Source: Onthophagus taurus
Taxonomy: Eukaryota > Arthropoda > Insecta > Coleoptera > Scarabaeidae
Direction: 5' to 3'
Assembly (NCBI RefSeq): GCF_036711975.1
Contig: NC_091971.1
Coordinates: 4,161,501-4,225,500 of the forward strand
Length of the DNA stretch: 64,000 bases
Within the stretch, counting starts at the first letter, position 1, and each line of letters opens with the position of its first letter. The notes beneath the pieces were generated by a model. The model did no database searches, had not been told where the DNA came from, and saw only the letters and a list, made by a program, of their open reading frames with translations. Below, one piece after another: positions 39,453 to 50,627 of the stretch. The position numbers and the translations under genes are program-made.

Positions 39453-39787
39453 GAGTAGTATAGAAACGCCGATTCTAGACCGGAAATTGCACTTCCGTCA
39501 TCAACCCAATGTAAAAGGATAGGGAACGGTACCAACCTACGGCTGGGGAGGAAAAAAAATAGGTTGGTATTGGAAAAGTATCTAGATCTGGTGACTTTAA
39601 AAAAAAGTAACGTGCCACCTTGTGGCTGGTAGTGGAACTAAACCACTACCAACCAGGTAGACTGCTACTTTTTTTTCTCCCCAGCTGTAGGTTGGTACCC
39701 TTCCCTATCCTTTTACATTGGGTTGATGACGTCACGAAGGTGCGGAGGTGCAATTTCCGGTCTAGAATCGGCGATTCTATACTACTC
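39453..39787. mobile_element. Long-inverted-repeat MITE (335 bp)
   Basis: The ends GAGTAGTATAGAAACGCCGA and TCGGCGATTCTATACTACTC are the start of inverted arms of roughly 100 bp (CCGGAAATTGCAC, CAACCCAATGTAAAAGGATAG, CCAACCTAC). Both sides are flanked by CAGT. The element can fold almost completely into a hairpin. The right arm has an extra GTGCGGAGG/GACGTCACGAAG segment. No coding capacity. Confidence 0.8.
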
Positions 39788-39998
39788 CAGTGACATTTGT
39801 TTCGTTTACTGTGGATCCTAAATATCTGATGGTTTCTACTCTTTCAAATAAGTAATTTCTTATTTGAAATGTTAACTCCCAATATTTTAAATGTTTATAT
39901 AGTTACACAGCTATATACCTAATCAATTTGTGTAAATCCAAATCCTATTTGATAAAATTTATACAAACATTACTATTAAAGATAAGATATAACATATA

Positions 39999-40224
39999 AC
40001 ATAGTTATTCAACCGATGTTAGTTTGTGTTCGTGATACCCAGATGGCAGGGTGTATTAATTTATACATGAAATACAAGAATGAGGTTGTGCAGAATGAAC
40101 TAAGATTGGAAAGAAGTTATAAGTTGAAGTTGTTTAAAAATTGATGAGATTATGTATTAATTTACACATAAAGTACCCTGCCATCTGGGTATCACGAACA
40201 CAAACTGACATCGAATAACTATGT
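39999..40224. mobile_element. MITE (226 bp) with about 60-bp inverted ends
   Basis: The left end ACATAGTTATTC then GTTTGTGTTCGTGATACCCAG, ATGGCAGGGT; the right end is the inverse (ACCCTGCCATCTGGGTATCA ... GAATAACTATGT). It also has an inner TGTATTAATTTA block on both sides. No coding capacity. Confidence 0.8.
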
Positions 40225-40359
40225 ATATTTATAAACAAGGATATAATAATTAGAATTTGACCGTTAACATTTTCACATCATGTACTTATAATTATTTTTA
40301 TATTAAGTTGTGTTGTATAAATAATGTTAGAATAAAATTAATTAATTATTTAAAATTAC

Positions 40360-40414
40360 CTTTTATCACTTTTTCTTCTTTTGCCGGTGTTTCTTGATCA
40401 GGCGAATGAACCAT
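40360..40414 (-). other. Alternative first coding exon for aquaporin 4
   Basis: The minus strand reads ATG, MVHSPDQETPAKEEKVIK, then one base and a GT donor (AAAAG|gtaatt), i.e. phase 1. That is the same phase as the main aquaporin 4 first exon, so it would join to 36208 in frame. It lies between aquaporin 4 and aquaporin 5, and no nearer downstream acceptor belongs to a separate gene. An alternative promoter that changes the cytoplasmic N terminus is inferred. Confidence 0.6.
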
Positions 40415-40792
40415 TTCCACTATTTTAGATTAACAAACAAATCACAAAGGATATCGTGGGTTTCCGTTGCAAAATAAAATCAGAGCGACTTTAGATACGG
40501 TATTTTCGTCTTATCAAGTGAAAAAAAAAATTAAATATGCTTAGAAAACCGGTGAGTTATAAATTGATTTTGTCAGGCACCTTGAAATAACCGCAAATTA
40601 TTGCATCGTTAATTGGAAACAAAAACGAGTTATCATGTTGTTTACCTTTATTTTTATTAATTAATTTTTTAAAATTATAACTTTATTTTTGTATTATATT
40701 TTTCTTTTTTTAGAAAAAATAAATATAACAACAATAATAATTTAAGTAATTAATTTCTGGATTAATTTTTTTTTTGATAAGAATCTTTTTAA

Positions 40793-43700
40793 TTATGCTT
40801 TGGTACCATTATCGCCGATCTCGTCTAATTCTTGTAATTCATCGGGTTTTGCTACTTCAGGTTTTTCATAATATAAAAATTTGTAGAATAAAGCTGCAGT
40901 TATAGCGCCAGCTGTTGGTCCAACCCAATAAATCTACAAATTTAAATTACAGATTTCTGTAAATTTAATTAAATTTAATGCATTTGTATTATTTAGAAGA
41001 AATGAAAAATCTCTTTTTCCACATTGAGTTAAAACTAAAAACATTAAGGTTTAACCATATATCTTTCAAGACGGCTAAATCTGAATGTTACCAATCCTAA
41101 GTTTAGTGTTAGTTCTACTTTTAACTATTATTCAGAACTAGGTTGTTGTATATTTTTATTGTAGCAAAACTAGAACTAACACTAGACCTAGAACTAGAAA
41201 CATTCGGATTTAGCCGTCTTGAGAGACGTGCGGCTAAACCCGAATGATTCTAGTTCCAGGTCTAGTGTTAATTCTAGTATTAGTTCTAATTCTAGTTGTT
41301 ATTCTATGTTAGGTTATTGTATATTTTTTGCACAAATCTGATTTTATGGTACAAATGAGTTAAATAAAACATTAATTTTCTATATTTACCCATTGATTAC
41401 TCCATATTCCATTAAGTAAAGCGGGAGCAAAAGATCTTGCTGGGTTCATACTTCCTCCAGTGAATTGAGCCTAAAATAAAAAGAATTATAACATCACACT
41501 TAAAATTTAATTTAATAAAAAATTACGCTAGCACTTGCTAAACCAGTTATAGCAAAACCAAATCTTAACGGAAGTGAATCGGTGTTAGCATGATTTCTTT
41601 TATCCGTTATTCCGCAAAGAAGTAAAATAAGAATTCCGGATGTGATTGCTTCAATAGCAGTAGCCTAAAAAAAATATTATATGATTCCTTAATATTTTTT
41701 TATATATTTATGAGATTACTTGGAATGGTGAAATATACGGATTTGGTTGTGTCACGCAAAGATGATGAATTGTGCCGTTTCCACCCGGACTCGGTATATG
41801 AACCTCCGTGAAATGCTCGGTTAATAACAATTTAATAAGTCCAAATCCAAAAATGCCCCCCAACATTTGCGCTGTAATATAAATACCCGCCACTAATGGT
41901 TTCATAGCTCCAAAAATAACCACGGCTATTGTTATAATCGGGTTTATGTGTGATCCACTGATATGAAGGAATATCTAAGAATTCAAATTTGAATTAGATA
42001 TCGAAAAGTTTTTGGAGAATTTAATTTTTACCTGTACTATCACCATGACGGCTAAACCAAAAGTTAAAGCTGGCGCAAAACCGGGAAATGGATGTTTTAG
42101 GTCAAAAGCACACCCCATGCAACCAATAAATAATAACATTGCTGTTCCGAAAAATTCCGCTAGGAAAACTCTAATGATTGTTTCAAAAAATGATTTTTTA
42201 TCTGTTGCATCTAAAATTTTTAATTAATTAATTAAATATATATTCAATAAAAAATAGACATTTGGATTAAAACAATTTTATCTCAATGCTTAATTATCAT
42301 AAACCTCAAAGTTATCAATTTTTAACCACAACATAGCATGATTGTTCTAAATTCTAAGAATAAAATTAAGAAATCGTATCTCAAGAACCAATTGGGATAT
42401 TACGATAAAATAAGATACATTTTAAAGCAAATTTAATGAAGATGCAATGTGCCATAAATCATTTCTAATTTTTCATAAACCTCGTTGTTAGGAGTCATTA
42501 AGCTCAACCTAATAAATGTGACTATATTAGACATTTGGATTAAAAACATTGTATCTCAAGAAGGAATTGAGATATCGTTATGAAATAAAAAGCATTTTAA
42601 AGCAAATTTAATGATGGTATAATGTGCCACAAGTCATTTCTTAATTCCCATAAACCTCGAAGTTATCAATTTTTAAACACAACTCGACATGTTTGATTGT
42701 TCTAAATTCTAAGAATAAAATTAAGAAATCGTATCTCAAGAACCAATTGAGATATTACGATAAAATAAGATACATTTTAAAGCAAATTTAATGAAGATGC
42801 AATGTGCCATAAATCATTTCTTATTTTCCATAAACCTCGTTGTTATGAGTCATTAAGCTCAACCTAATAAATGTGACTGTTTTAGACATTTAGATTAAAA
42901 ACATTGTATCTCAAGAAGGAATTGAGATATCGTTATGAAAGGAAAAGCATTCTAAAGCAAATTTAATGATGGTATAATGTGCCACAAGTCATTTCTTAAT
43001 TCCCATAAACCTCGAAGTTATCAATTTTTAAACCCAACTCGACATGTTTGATTGTTCTAAATTCTAAAAATAAAATTAAGAAATCGTATCTCAAGAACCA
43101 ATTGAGATATCACGATAAAATAAGATGCATTTTAGAGCAAATTTAATGAAGATGCAATGTGCCATAAATCATTTCTTATTTTCTATAAACCTCGTTGTTA
43201 TGAGTCATTAAGCTCAACCTAATAAATGTGACTGTTTTTGACATTTGGATTAAAAACATTGTATCTCAAGAAGGAATTGAGATATCGTTATGAAATAAAA
43301 AGCATTTTAAAGCAAATTTAATGATGGTATAATGTGCCACAAGTCGTTTCTTAATTCCCATAAACCTCGAAGTTATCAATTTTTAAACACAACTCGACAT
43401 ACTTGATTGTTCTAAATTGTAAGAATAAAATTAAGAAATCGTATCTCAAGAACCAATTGAGATATCACGATAAAATAAGATACATTTTAAAGCAAATTTA
43501 ATGAAGATGCAATGTGCCATAAATTATTTCTTATTTTCCATTAACCTCGTTTTATGAGTCATTAAGCTCAACCTAATAAATGTGACTGTTTTTGACATTT
43601 GGATTAAAAACATTGTATCTCAAGGAGGAATTGAGATATCGTTATGAAATAAAAAGCATTCTAAAGCAAATTTAATGATGGTATAATGTGCCACAAGTCA

Positions 43701-45740
43701 TTTCTTAATTCCCATAAACCTCGAAGTTATCAATTTTTAAACCCAACTCGACATGTTTGATTGTTCTAAATTCTAAAAATAAAATTAAGAAATCGTATCT
43801 CAAGAACCAATTGAGATATCACGATAAAATAAGATGCATTTTAGAGCAAATTTAATGAAGATGCAATGTGCCATAAATCATTTCTTATTTTCTATAAACC
43901 TCGTTGTTATGAGTCATTAAGCTCAACCTAATAAATGTGACTGTTTTTGACATTTGGATTAAAAACATTGTATCTCAAGAAGGAATTGAGATATCGTTAT
44001 GAAATAAAAAGCATTTTAAAGCAAATTTAATGATGGTATAATGTGCCACAAGTCGTTTCTTAATTCCCATAAACCTCGAAGTTATCAATTTTTAAACACA
44101 ACTCGACATACTTGATTGTTCTAAATTGTAAGAATAAAATTAAGAAATCGTATCTCAAGAACCAATTGAGATATCACGATAAAATAAGATACATTTTAAA
44201 GCAAATTTAATGAAGATGCAATGTGCCATAAATTATTTCTTATTTTCCATTAACCTCGTTTTATGAGTCATTAAGCTCAACCTAATAAATGTGACTGTTT
44301 TTGACATTTGGATTAAAAACATTGTATCTCAAGGAGGAATTGAGATATCGTTATGAAATAAAAAGCATTTTAAAGCAAATTTAATGATGGTATAATGTGC
44401 CACAAGTCATTTCTTAATTCCCATAAACCTCGAAGTTATCAATTTTTAAACACAACTCGACATGTTTGACTGTTCTAAATTCTAAGAATAAAATTAAGAA
44501 ATCGTATCTCAAGAACCAATTGAGATATTACGATAAAATAAGATACATTTTAAAGCTAATTTAATGAATATGCAATGTGCCATAAATCATTTCTTATTTT
44601 CCATAAACCTCGTTGTTATGAGTCATTAAGCTCAACCTAATAAATGTGACTGTTTTAGACATTTGGATTAAAAACATTGTATCTCAAGAAGGAATTGAGA
44701 TATCGTTATGAAAGAAAAAGCATTTTAAAGCAAATTTAATCATGGTATAATGTGCCACAAGTCATTTCTTAATTCCCATAAACCTCGAAGTTATCAATTT
44801 TTAAACTCAACTCGACATATTTGATTGTTCTAAATTGTAAGAATAAAATTAAGAAATCGTTTCTCAAAAACCAATTGAGATATTACGATAAAATAAGATA
44901 CATTTTAAAGCAAATTTAATGAAGATGCAATGTGCCATAAATCATTTCTTATTTTTCATAAACCTCGTTGTTATGAGTCATTAAGCTCTACCTAATAAAT
45001 GCAAGAAAAAGCATTCTAAAGCAAATTTAATGATGGTATAATATTACGTTTTCGTCGTGTTTATTAATTCTAATTTCACAATGTATAATTAGGAGTAAAA
45101 TATAGCAATATACAAGTCAAAATTTGACGGAAAATAAACAGATACAATTTACAAAGAAACGAATTTAAATATTTACACTTACATTTTTTTTGTTAATTAA
45201 TTTAAAAAATTAAAAGAAATAAGGATTGTGTAATACCATTAAATATTTAATAATATTAATAATTAAGATGAAAGATATGGATTTTATTTTTGTTAAAAAT
45301 AGAAGATAACTTTGGGTCAAAGTTGATTTAAATGGATTACAGGGGGCAAGGAGTATTTGCGTAATGATTTATAAATGTTAAACATTATGATCGTCAAAAT
45401 TCTCGTTGAGTTTAAAAAAAATGCTAAAAGCTTTTCGATTGTATTGGTACATGAGTGTTTAATGGGATTGTAAATAAATAATATGAAATCTGTGCACTAA
45501 ATACATCGAAATATTAAGTACTTAATCAAATAAATAACTGTATCGATAAGAAATATATATATAATTTTCTATTATTTATTAATTTAGATTTCCTCCAAAA
45601 AATAATTCAAATTGAAAGATGAAAGAATTAACGAAACAGATAATATTTGTTATTTATGATTTTCTTTATCAATTTCAAATTTAAATTAAGTACAATAAAT
45701 TTTTTGATATAATATTCAAATAAAGCTTACCTTGAGACAT
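40793..45740 (-). CDS. Aquaporin 5 of the cluster (MIP family, entomoglyceroporin-like)
   Basis: Minus-strand exons 45731-45740 (MSQ plus one base), 42032-42210, 41720-41974, 41527-41664, 41390-41470 and 40793-40933 give 267 residues with consistent phases. Body: AEFFGTAMLLFIGCMGC; first box GSHINPIITI (N74-P75-I76); second box [17 protein letters not shown] (N203-R206). The TM5 His position is Ala191. Unlike aquaporins 3 and 4, the NPA-box exon and the loop exon are fused (255 bp), giving a longer extracellular loop (PSPGGNGTIHHLCVTQPN). The 3.5 kb first intron is almost entirely satellite F. The C-terminal tail is acidic (DELQELDEIGDNGTKA). An alternative first exon is at 47285-47327. Confidence 0.92.
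41030..41330. repeat. CTAG-palindrome repeat, copy 7
   Basis: In the last intron of aquaporin 5. It shows the TTTAGCCGTCTTGAGAGACG hairpin flanked by inverse CTAG blocks, plus the TGTATATTTTTATTG internal piece. Confidence 0.85.
42265..45045. repeat. Satellite F, dimeric unit about 350 bp
   Basis: Two related halves of about 175 bp alternate: one with AAACATTGTATCTCAAGAAGGAATTGAG and GATGGTATAATGTGCCACAAG, the other with AGAAATCGTATCTCAAGAACC and GAAGATGCAATGTGCCATAAAT. About eight dimers. A block of about 702 bp (two dimers) is duplicated in tandem almost perfectly (43023-43724 and 43725-44426). The array is confined to aquaporin 5 intron 1. Confidence 0.95.
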
Positions 45741-46140
45741 TTTTTTCAAAAATAATTTTTAATCCGATTCGGATTAACTTAATTTATTAAAAAATATTAT
45801 ATAAAATAGATGTTAATAAAAATGATCAAAGATCTTTTTTGCCCAAAAAGCAATGACGTACCACCTAACACTCGTAAACTACAAAACGTACTGGACAGAT
45901 TTATCTCAACAAGTCATATCTTATACGGCGCTTTTTAGAAAATAGGGATGTCGTATTATCGTGTTGATACTAAAACGTTGGTCGTAAAACAAGATCATTT
46001 GCAATCGATTAAAATCAATTTTATTATCTTGTAATTTTAATACAAGTGGTTATATTTCAATGCTTACAATTACTATTTTTATTGAATTATCAATTATATA
46101 AGATTTTAAAAAAAATAATTTATTATGTTTATTAAATTAT
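45741..46140. promoter_or_regulatory. Upstream region of the aquaporin 5 main first exon
   Basis: AT-rich and non-coding. Position next to the MSQ start exon suggests promoter function; I see no defined element. Confidence 0.25.
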
Positions 46141-46149
46141 GTGTATGAA

Positions 46150-46690
46150 AGGTTTTTGGACTTCATTACCAGAATTTTGTGTTCATTCCAACTCTTGTGG
46201 TCTTACTGCCATGTGAGTTCACCATTTTTACACCTTTACTTAGTTCTTAACAAACTAATCAGATGCTGGAGAAATATAGTGCATGCAAATATCTCAATTT
46301 TTTCCTTCCTATTAACAGTTCTAAACAGGTTCTTCATAGTGGTGACTTAGAAAAACATAATCTTATCACTTATCACATCTTCGATGAAATAAGCCCATAA
46401 TAATCGCAACATTGTTGGTCAATTTGATACCGGATGGCATCAATTGTAGTATCTCAACTTAATCATACACTCTGTTGAGTTTTGCCGAGGCATAATAATG
46501 TGATGATCACTTTCAAATTGATATTGACAGTGTTAATCACTGCCGCAAGGCATAACAATATGAGCTGTTCATCACTCAAGACGGCTAAATGTTTAAGGAA
46601 ATATATTGCATCAATAATAAATTTAAACAATTTATTATTAAATACTTATTTTATTGGCTCAGCTTCTAAAGAGTGGATTATATAAACGTC
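46150..46690. repeat. Dispersed repeat G, copy 1
   Basis: GTGGTCTTACTGCCATGTGAG, GTTCACCATTTTTACACC, TTGCCGAGGCATAATAATG, TCACTCAAGACGGCTAAATG and AATTTAAACAATTTATTATT recur in the same order at about 51870-52270. The intervening sequence has diverged and has gaps. It carries GCCGAGG words like the array at 22365. Confidence 0.75.
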
Positions 46691-47284
46691 GATTGATTTC
46701 GTTTCAATTGATTATATATCCGAGGTTTAATGATAGAGAACGATTGAATAACATTAATTGTACACCTTGAAAATCGAAATGTTAATGTCAATTGCAACGT
46801 TATAAAAGGTGAAAGCATTTTTGAATTATATCAGCTTTTCATTATATATTTGTTTAAATTAAATTCGATAAGCACACGAAATGTATTCGAGTAAACAATT
46901 AATTAAATAAATTTGTTATTGAATACAAATGGTGTGCGATAATTTCGATATTAAAATACATAATGGGTTGTGTACTTGAAAAAAGGAAAATTTAAGTCGT
47001 TACAATAACACTCCTCGAAATAAACAATAGACCTCGTTTTGTATGGATAAATTATTACGAAATTACTATTAAATTATATACACGTAAGTACATTTTATGC
47101 ATGTCTAGAAAATATATAATTACCAAAAATTATTTGAATCTTACATAATATATTAAATAAGATATATTAATTAATCAAATTTTTAGAAATTAAAATATAT
47201 CTTAATTTAATAAAGTGTTTTGTTTAAAATGTGCCTTACATCCAAACATTTAATTTAACAAAAAATTGTTGATTACATACTTAC

Positions 47285-47327
47285 ATTTAATAATGCGTAT
47301 TCGTATTTCTTCTAAAAACGATTTCAT
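47285..47327 (-). other. Alternative first coding exon for aquaporin 5
   Basis: The minus strand reads MKSFLEEIRIRIIK, one base, then a strong donor (AAAT|gtaagt), phase 1, and would join in frame to 42210 (giving a Tyr codon followed by ATDKKSFFE). Support is the consensus donor and correct phase only. Confidence 0.5.
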
Positions 47328-47659
47328 ATCTAACAGTTAAAAATCACTTTCTTTTTTTGGAAGACACGTTTCGGTTTGAAAACCAGTTTCATTCAACGTT
47401 TAAATACGAATGAAAACGTAACGGCGTAGCGTGATGTATTTTTACGTTGCCAAAGGAAATGGTAAAGCTTTGTTTTGACACTATAACAATCACGTTAACA
47501 AATCAACTAAATAAACATTATTTTGATTTCTTTATTCGCGAAATGATGCAAAATGGCTTAAAAAGAAATTTTTTATAAAGAGTGGGTTGATTGATTTCTT
47601 AACAAATTGTGTAAACGATTTTAGATTGGCCACATTTAATTCTAACTATTATTAACCTT

Positions 47660-50055
47660 TAGTTTTAGTTGTTATTCAGCGTTAGATTGATGTATATTTT
47701 AATTGAATTAAAAGTAGACCTAGAACTAACAATGCTAGTGTAAAACTAGAACTAACACTAGACCTGGAACTAGAATCATTCGGGTTTAGCCGCACGTCTC
47801 TCAAGACGGCTAAATCCGAATGATTCTAGTTCCAGGTCTAGTGTTAGTTCTAGTAATAATGTTAGTGTAAAACTAGAACTAACACTAGACCTAGAACTAG
47901 AAACATTCGGGTTTAGCCACACGTCTCTCAAGACGGCTAAATCCGAATGATTCTAGTTCCAGGTCTAGAGTTAGTTCTAGTAATAATGTTAGTGTAAAAC
48001 TAAAACTAACACTAGACTTAGAACTAGAAACATTCGGATTTAGCCGCACGTCTCTCAAGACGGCTAAATCCGAATGATTCTAGTTTCAGGTCTAGTGTTA
48101 GTTCTAGTAATAAGGTTAGTGTTAGTTCTAGTAACAATGCTAGTGTAAAACTAGAACTAACACTAGACCGAGAACTAGAAACATTCGGGTTTAGCCGCAC
48201 GTCTCTCAAGACGGCTAAATCCGAATGATTCTAGTACCAGGTCTAGTGTTAGTTCTAGTTTTACACTAGCATTGTTACAAGAACCAGGTCTAGTGTTAGT
48301 TCTTGTAACAATGCTAGTGTAAAACTAGAACTAACACTAGACCTAGAACCAGAAAGTTTCGGGTTTAGCGGCACGTGTCTCAAGACTGCTAAACACGAAT
48401 CATTCTAGTTCTAGGTCTTCTGTTAGTTCTACTGACCATGCCACTGTAAAGCTAAAACTAACACTAGACCTAGAACTAGAAACATTCGGGTTTAGCCGCA
48501 CGTCTCTCAAGACGGCTAAATCCGAATGATTCTAGTTTCAGGTCTAGTGTTAGTTCTAGTAACAAGGTTAGTGTTAGTTCTAGTAACAAGGTTAGTGTTA
48601 GTTCTAGTAACAAGGCTAGTGTAAAACTAGAACTAACACTAGACCAAGAACTAGAAACATTCGTGTTTAGCCGTCTTGAGAGACGTGTGGCTAAACCCAA
48701 ATGTTTCTAATTCCAGGTCTAGAGTTAGTTCTAGTAACAATGCTAGTGTAAAACTAGAACTAACACTAGACCAAGAACTAGAAACATTCAGGTTTAGCCG
48801 CACGTCTCTCAAGACGGCTAAACCCGAATGTTTCTAGTTCCAGGTCTAGAGTTAGTTCTAGTAACAAGGCTAGTGTAAAACTAGAACTAAGACTAGACCG
48901 AGAACTAGAAACATTCGGGTTTAGCCGCACGTCTCTCAAGACGGCTAAACCCGAATGTTTCTAGTTCCAGGTCTAGAGTTAGTTCTAGTAACAAGGCTAG
49001 TGTAAAACTAGAACTAAGACTAGACCGAGAACTAGAAACATTCGGGTTTAGCCGCACGTCTCTCAAGACGGCTAAACCCGAATGTTTCTAGTTCCAGGTC
49101 TAGAGTTAGTTCTAGTAACAAGGCTAGTGTAAAACTAGAACTAAGACTAGACCGAGAACTAGAAACATTCGGGTTTAGCCGCACGTCTCTCAAGACGGCT
49201 AAACCCGAATGTTTCTAGTTCCAGGTCTAGAGTTAGTTCTAGTAACAAGGCTAGTGGAAAACTAGAACTAAGACTAGACCGAGAACTAGAAACATTCGGG
49301 TTTAGCCGCACGTCTCTCAAGACGGCTAAATCCGAATGATTCTAGTTTCAGGTCTAGTGTTAGTTCTAGTAACAAGACTAGTGTAAAACCAGAACTAACA
49401 CTAGACCAAGAACTAGAAACATTTGGGTTTAGCCGTCTTGAGAGACGTGTGGCTAAACCCGAATGTTTCTAGTTCCAGGTCTAGAGTTAGTTCTAGTAAC
49501 AAGGCTAGTGTAAAACTAGAACTAACACTAGACCAAGAACTAGAAACATTCAGGTTTAGCCGCACGTCTCTCAAGACGGCTAAACCCGAATGTTTCTAAT
49601 TCCAGGTCTAGAGTTAGTTCTAGTAACAAGGCTAGTGTGAAACTAGAACTAACACTAGACCAAGAACTAGAAATATACGGGTTTAGCGGCACGTCTCTCA
49701 ACACGGTTAAATCCGAATGATTCTAGTTCCAGGTCTAGTGTTAGTTCTAGTAACAATGCTAGTGTGAAACTAGAACTAACACTAGACCAAGAACTAGAAA
49801 CATACGGGTTTAGCCGCACGTCTCTCAAGACGGCTAAACCCGAATGTTTCTAGTTCCAGGTCTAGAGTTAGTTCTAATAACAATGCTAGTGTAAAACTAG
49901 AACTAACACTAGACCTAGAACTAGAAACATTTGGGTTTAGTCGTGCGTCTTCAGACTTTCTAGTTCTAGGTCTAGTGTTAGTTCTAGTTTTAATTGTTGT
50001 TCAGCTCTTGATTATTAAATTAGACCTAAAACTTTCGGATTTAGTCGTTCATCTT
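47660..50055. repeat. CTAG-palindrome satellite, largest array (copy 8)
   Basis: About 2.4 kb of units about 120-185 bp long; between 48900 and 49300 the period is about 126 bp. Each unit holds two self-complementary modules: a hairpin GTTTAGCCGCACGTCTCTCA / AGACGGCTAAAC, and CTAGTTCCAGGTCTAGTGTT with its inverse AACACTAGACCTAGAACTAG around an AACAATGCTAGTGTAAAA loop. The ends carry GTCTTCAGAC-like and TTCAGCGTTAGATTGATGTA-like pieces shared with single copies elsewhere. It lies between the aquaporin 5 alternative exon and the RBM33 3' end. Open frames on the minus strand are by-products. Confidence 0.93.
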
Positions 50056-50627
50056 CGGACGCAAATTATGCATATTTGGCAATTATGGACTTACAATTTG
50101 TATAACTAAATATATAACCGCGTATATTGGAAAGTTAATTAATTAAAATATAAATTATTATAATTTATGGATTTGAGGAATAATAAAAAATTTAATTTAA
50201 AAAAAAAACACTTTAATTATTATCGATTATTTTAGATAATAACGAAAGAATAAATGCTTAAAGATAAGATGAGAAAAGAAAATAATATACATGATATTGT
50301 TTGATGACTTAGATTTAATCAATAATTATAAAAGTGAATGACTCTTAAAGTGTAGTGTTGATATACTTAAAAAAGTTTATTAAGCATTACACACACAAAA
50401 TTAATTTTTTCATTGTATTATTTTGCAAAATCTTTTGATCTAAGAAAAGCGTGTATATAATACATTTTTTTCTCATTCAACTTAAAATATATGAAATAAT
50501 TAATTAATAACAAGTAAATACATAGTAAAAAATAACTTAAATCTAAATATATTAAGTTTTATTATTTAATTATAAGAAAAGAATACAACAATGATGACGA
50601 AAAGTCGATAAAAAGTAATTAATAAAT

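Noticed and set aside
46141-46350. 69-codon plus-strand frame with membrane-like text
   Set aside because: It lies inside dispersed repeat G; the homologous copy near 51870 does not keep the frame.
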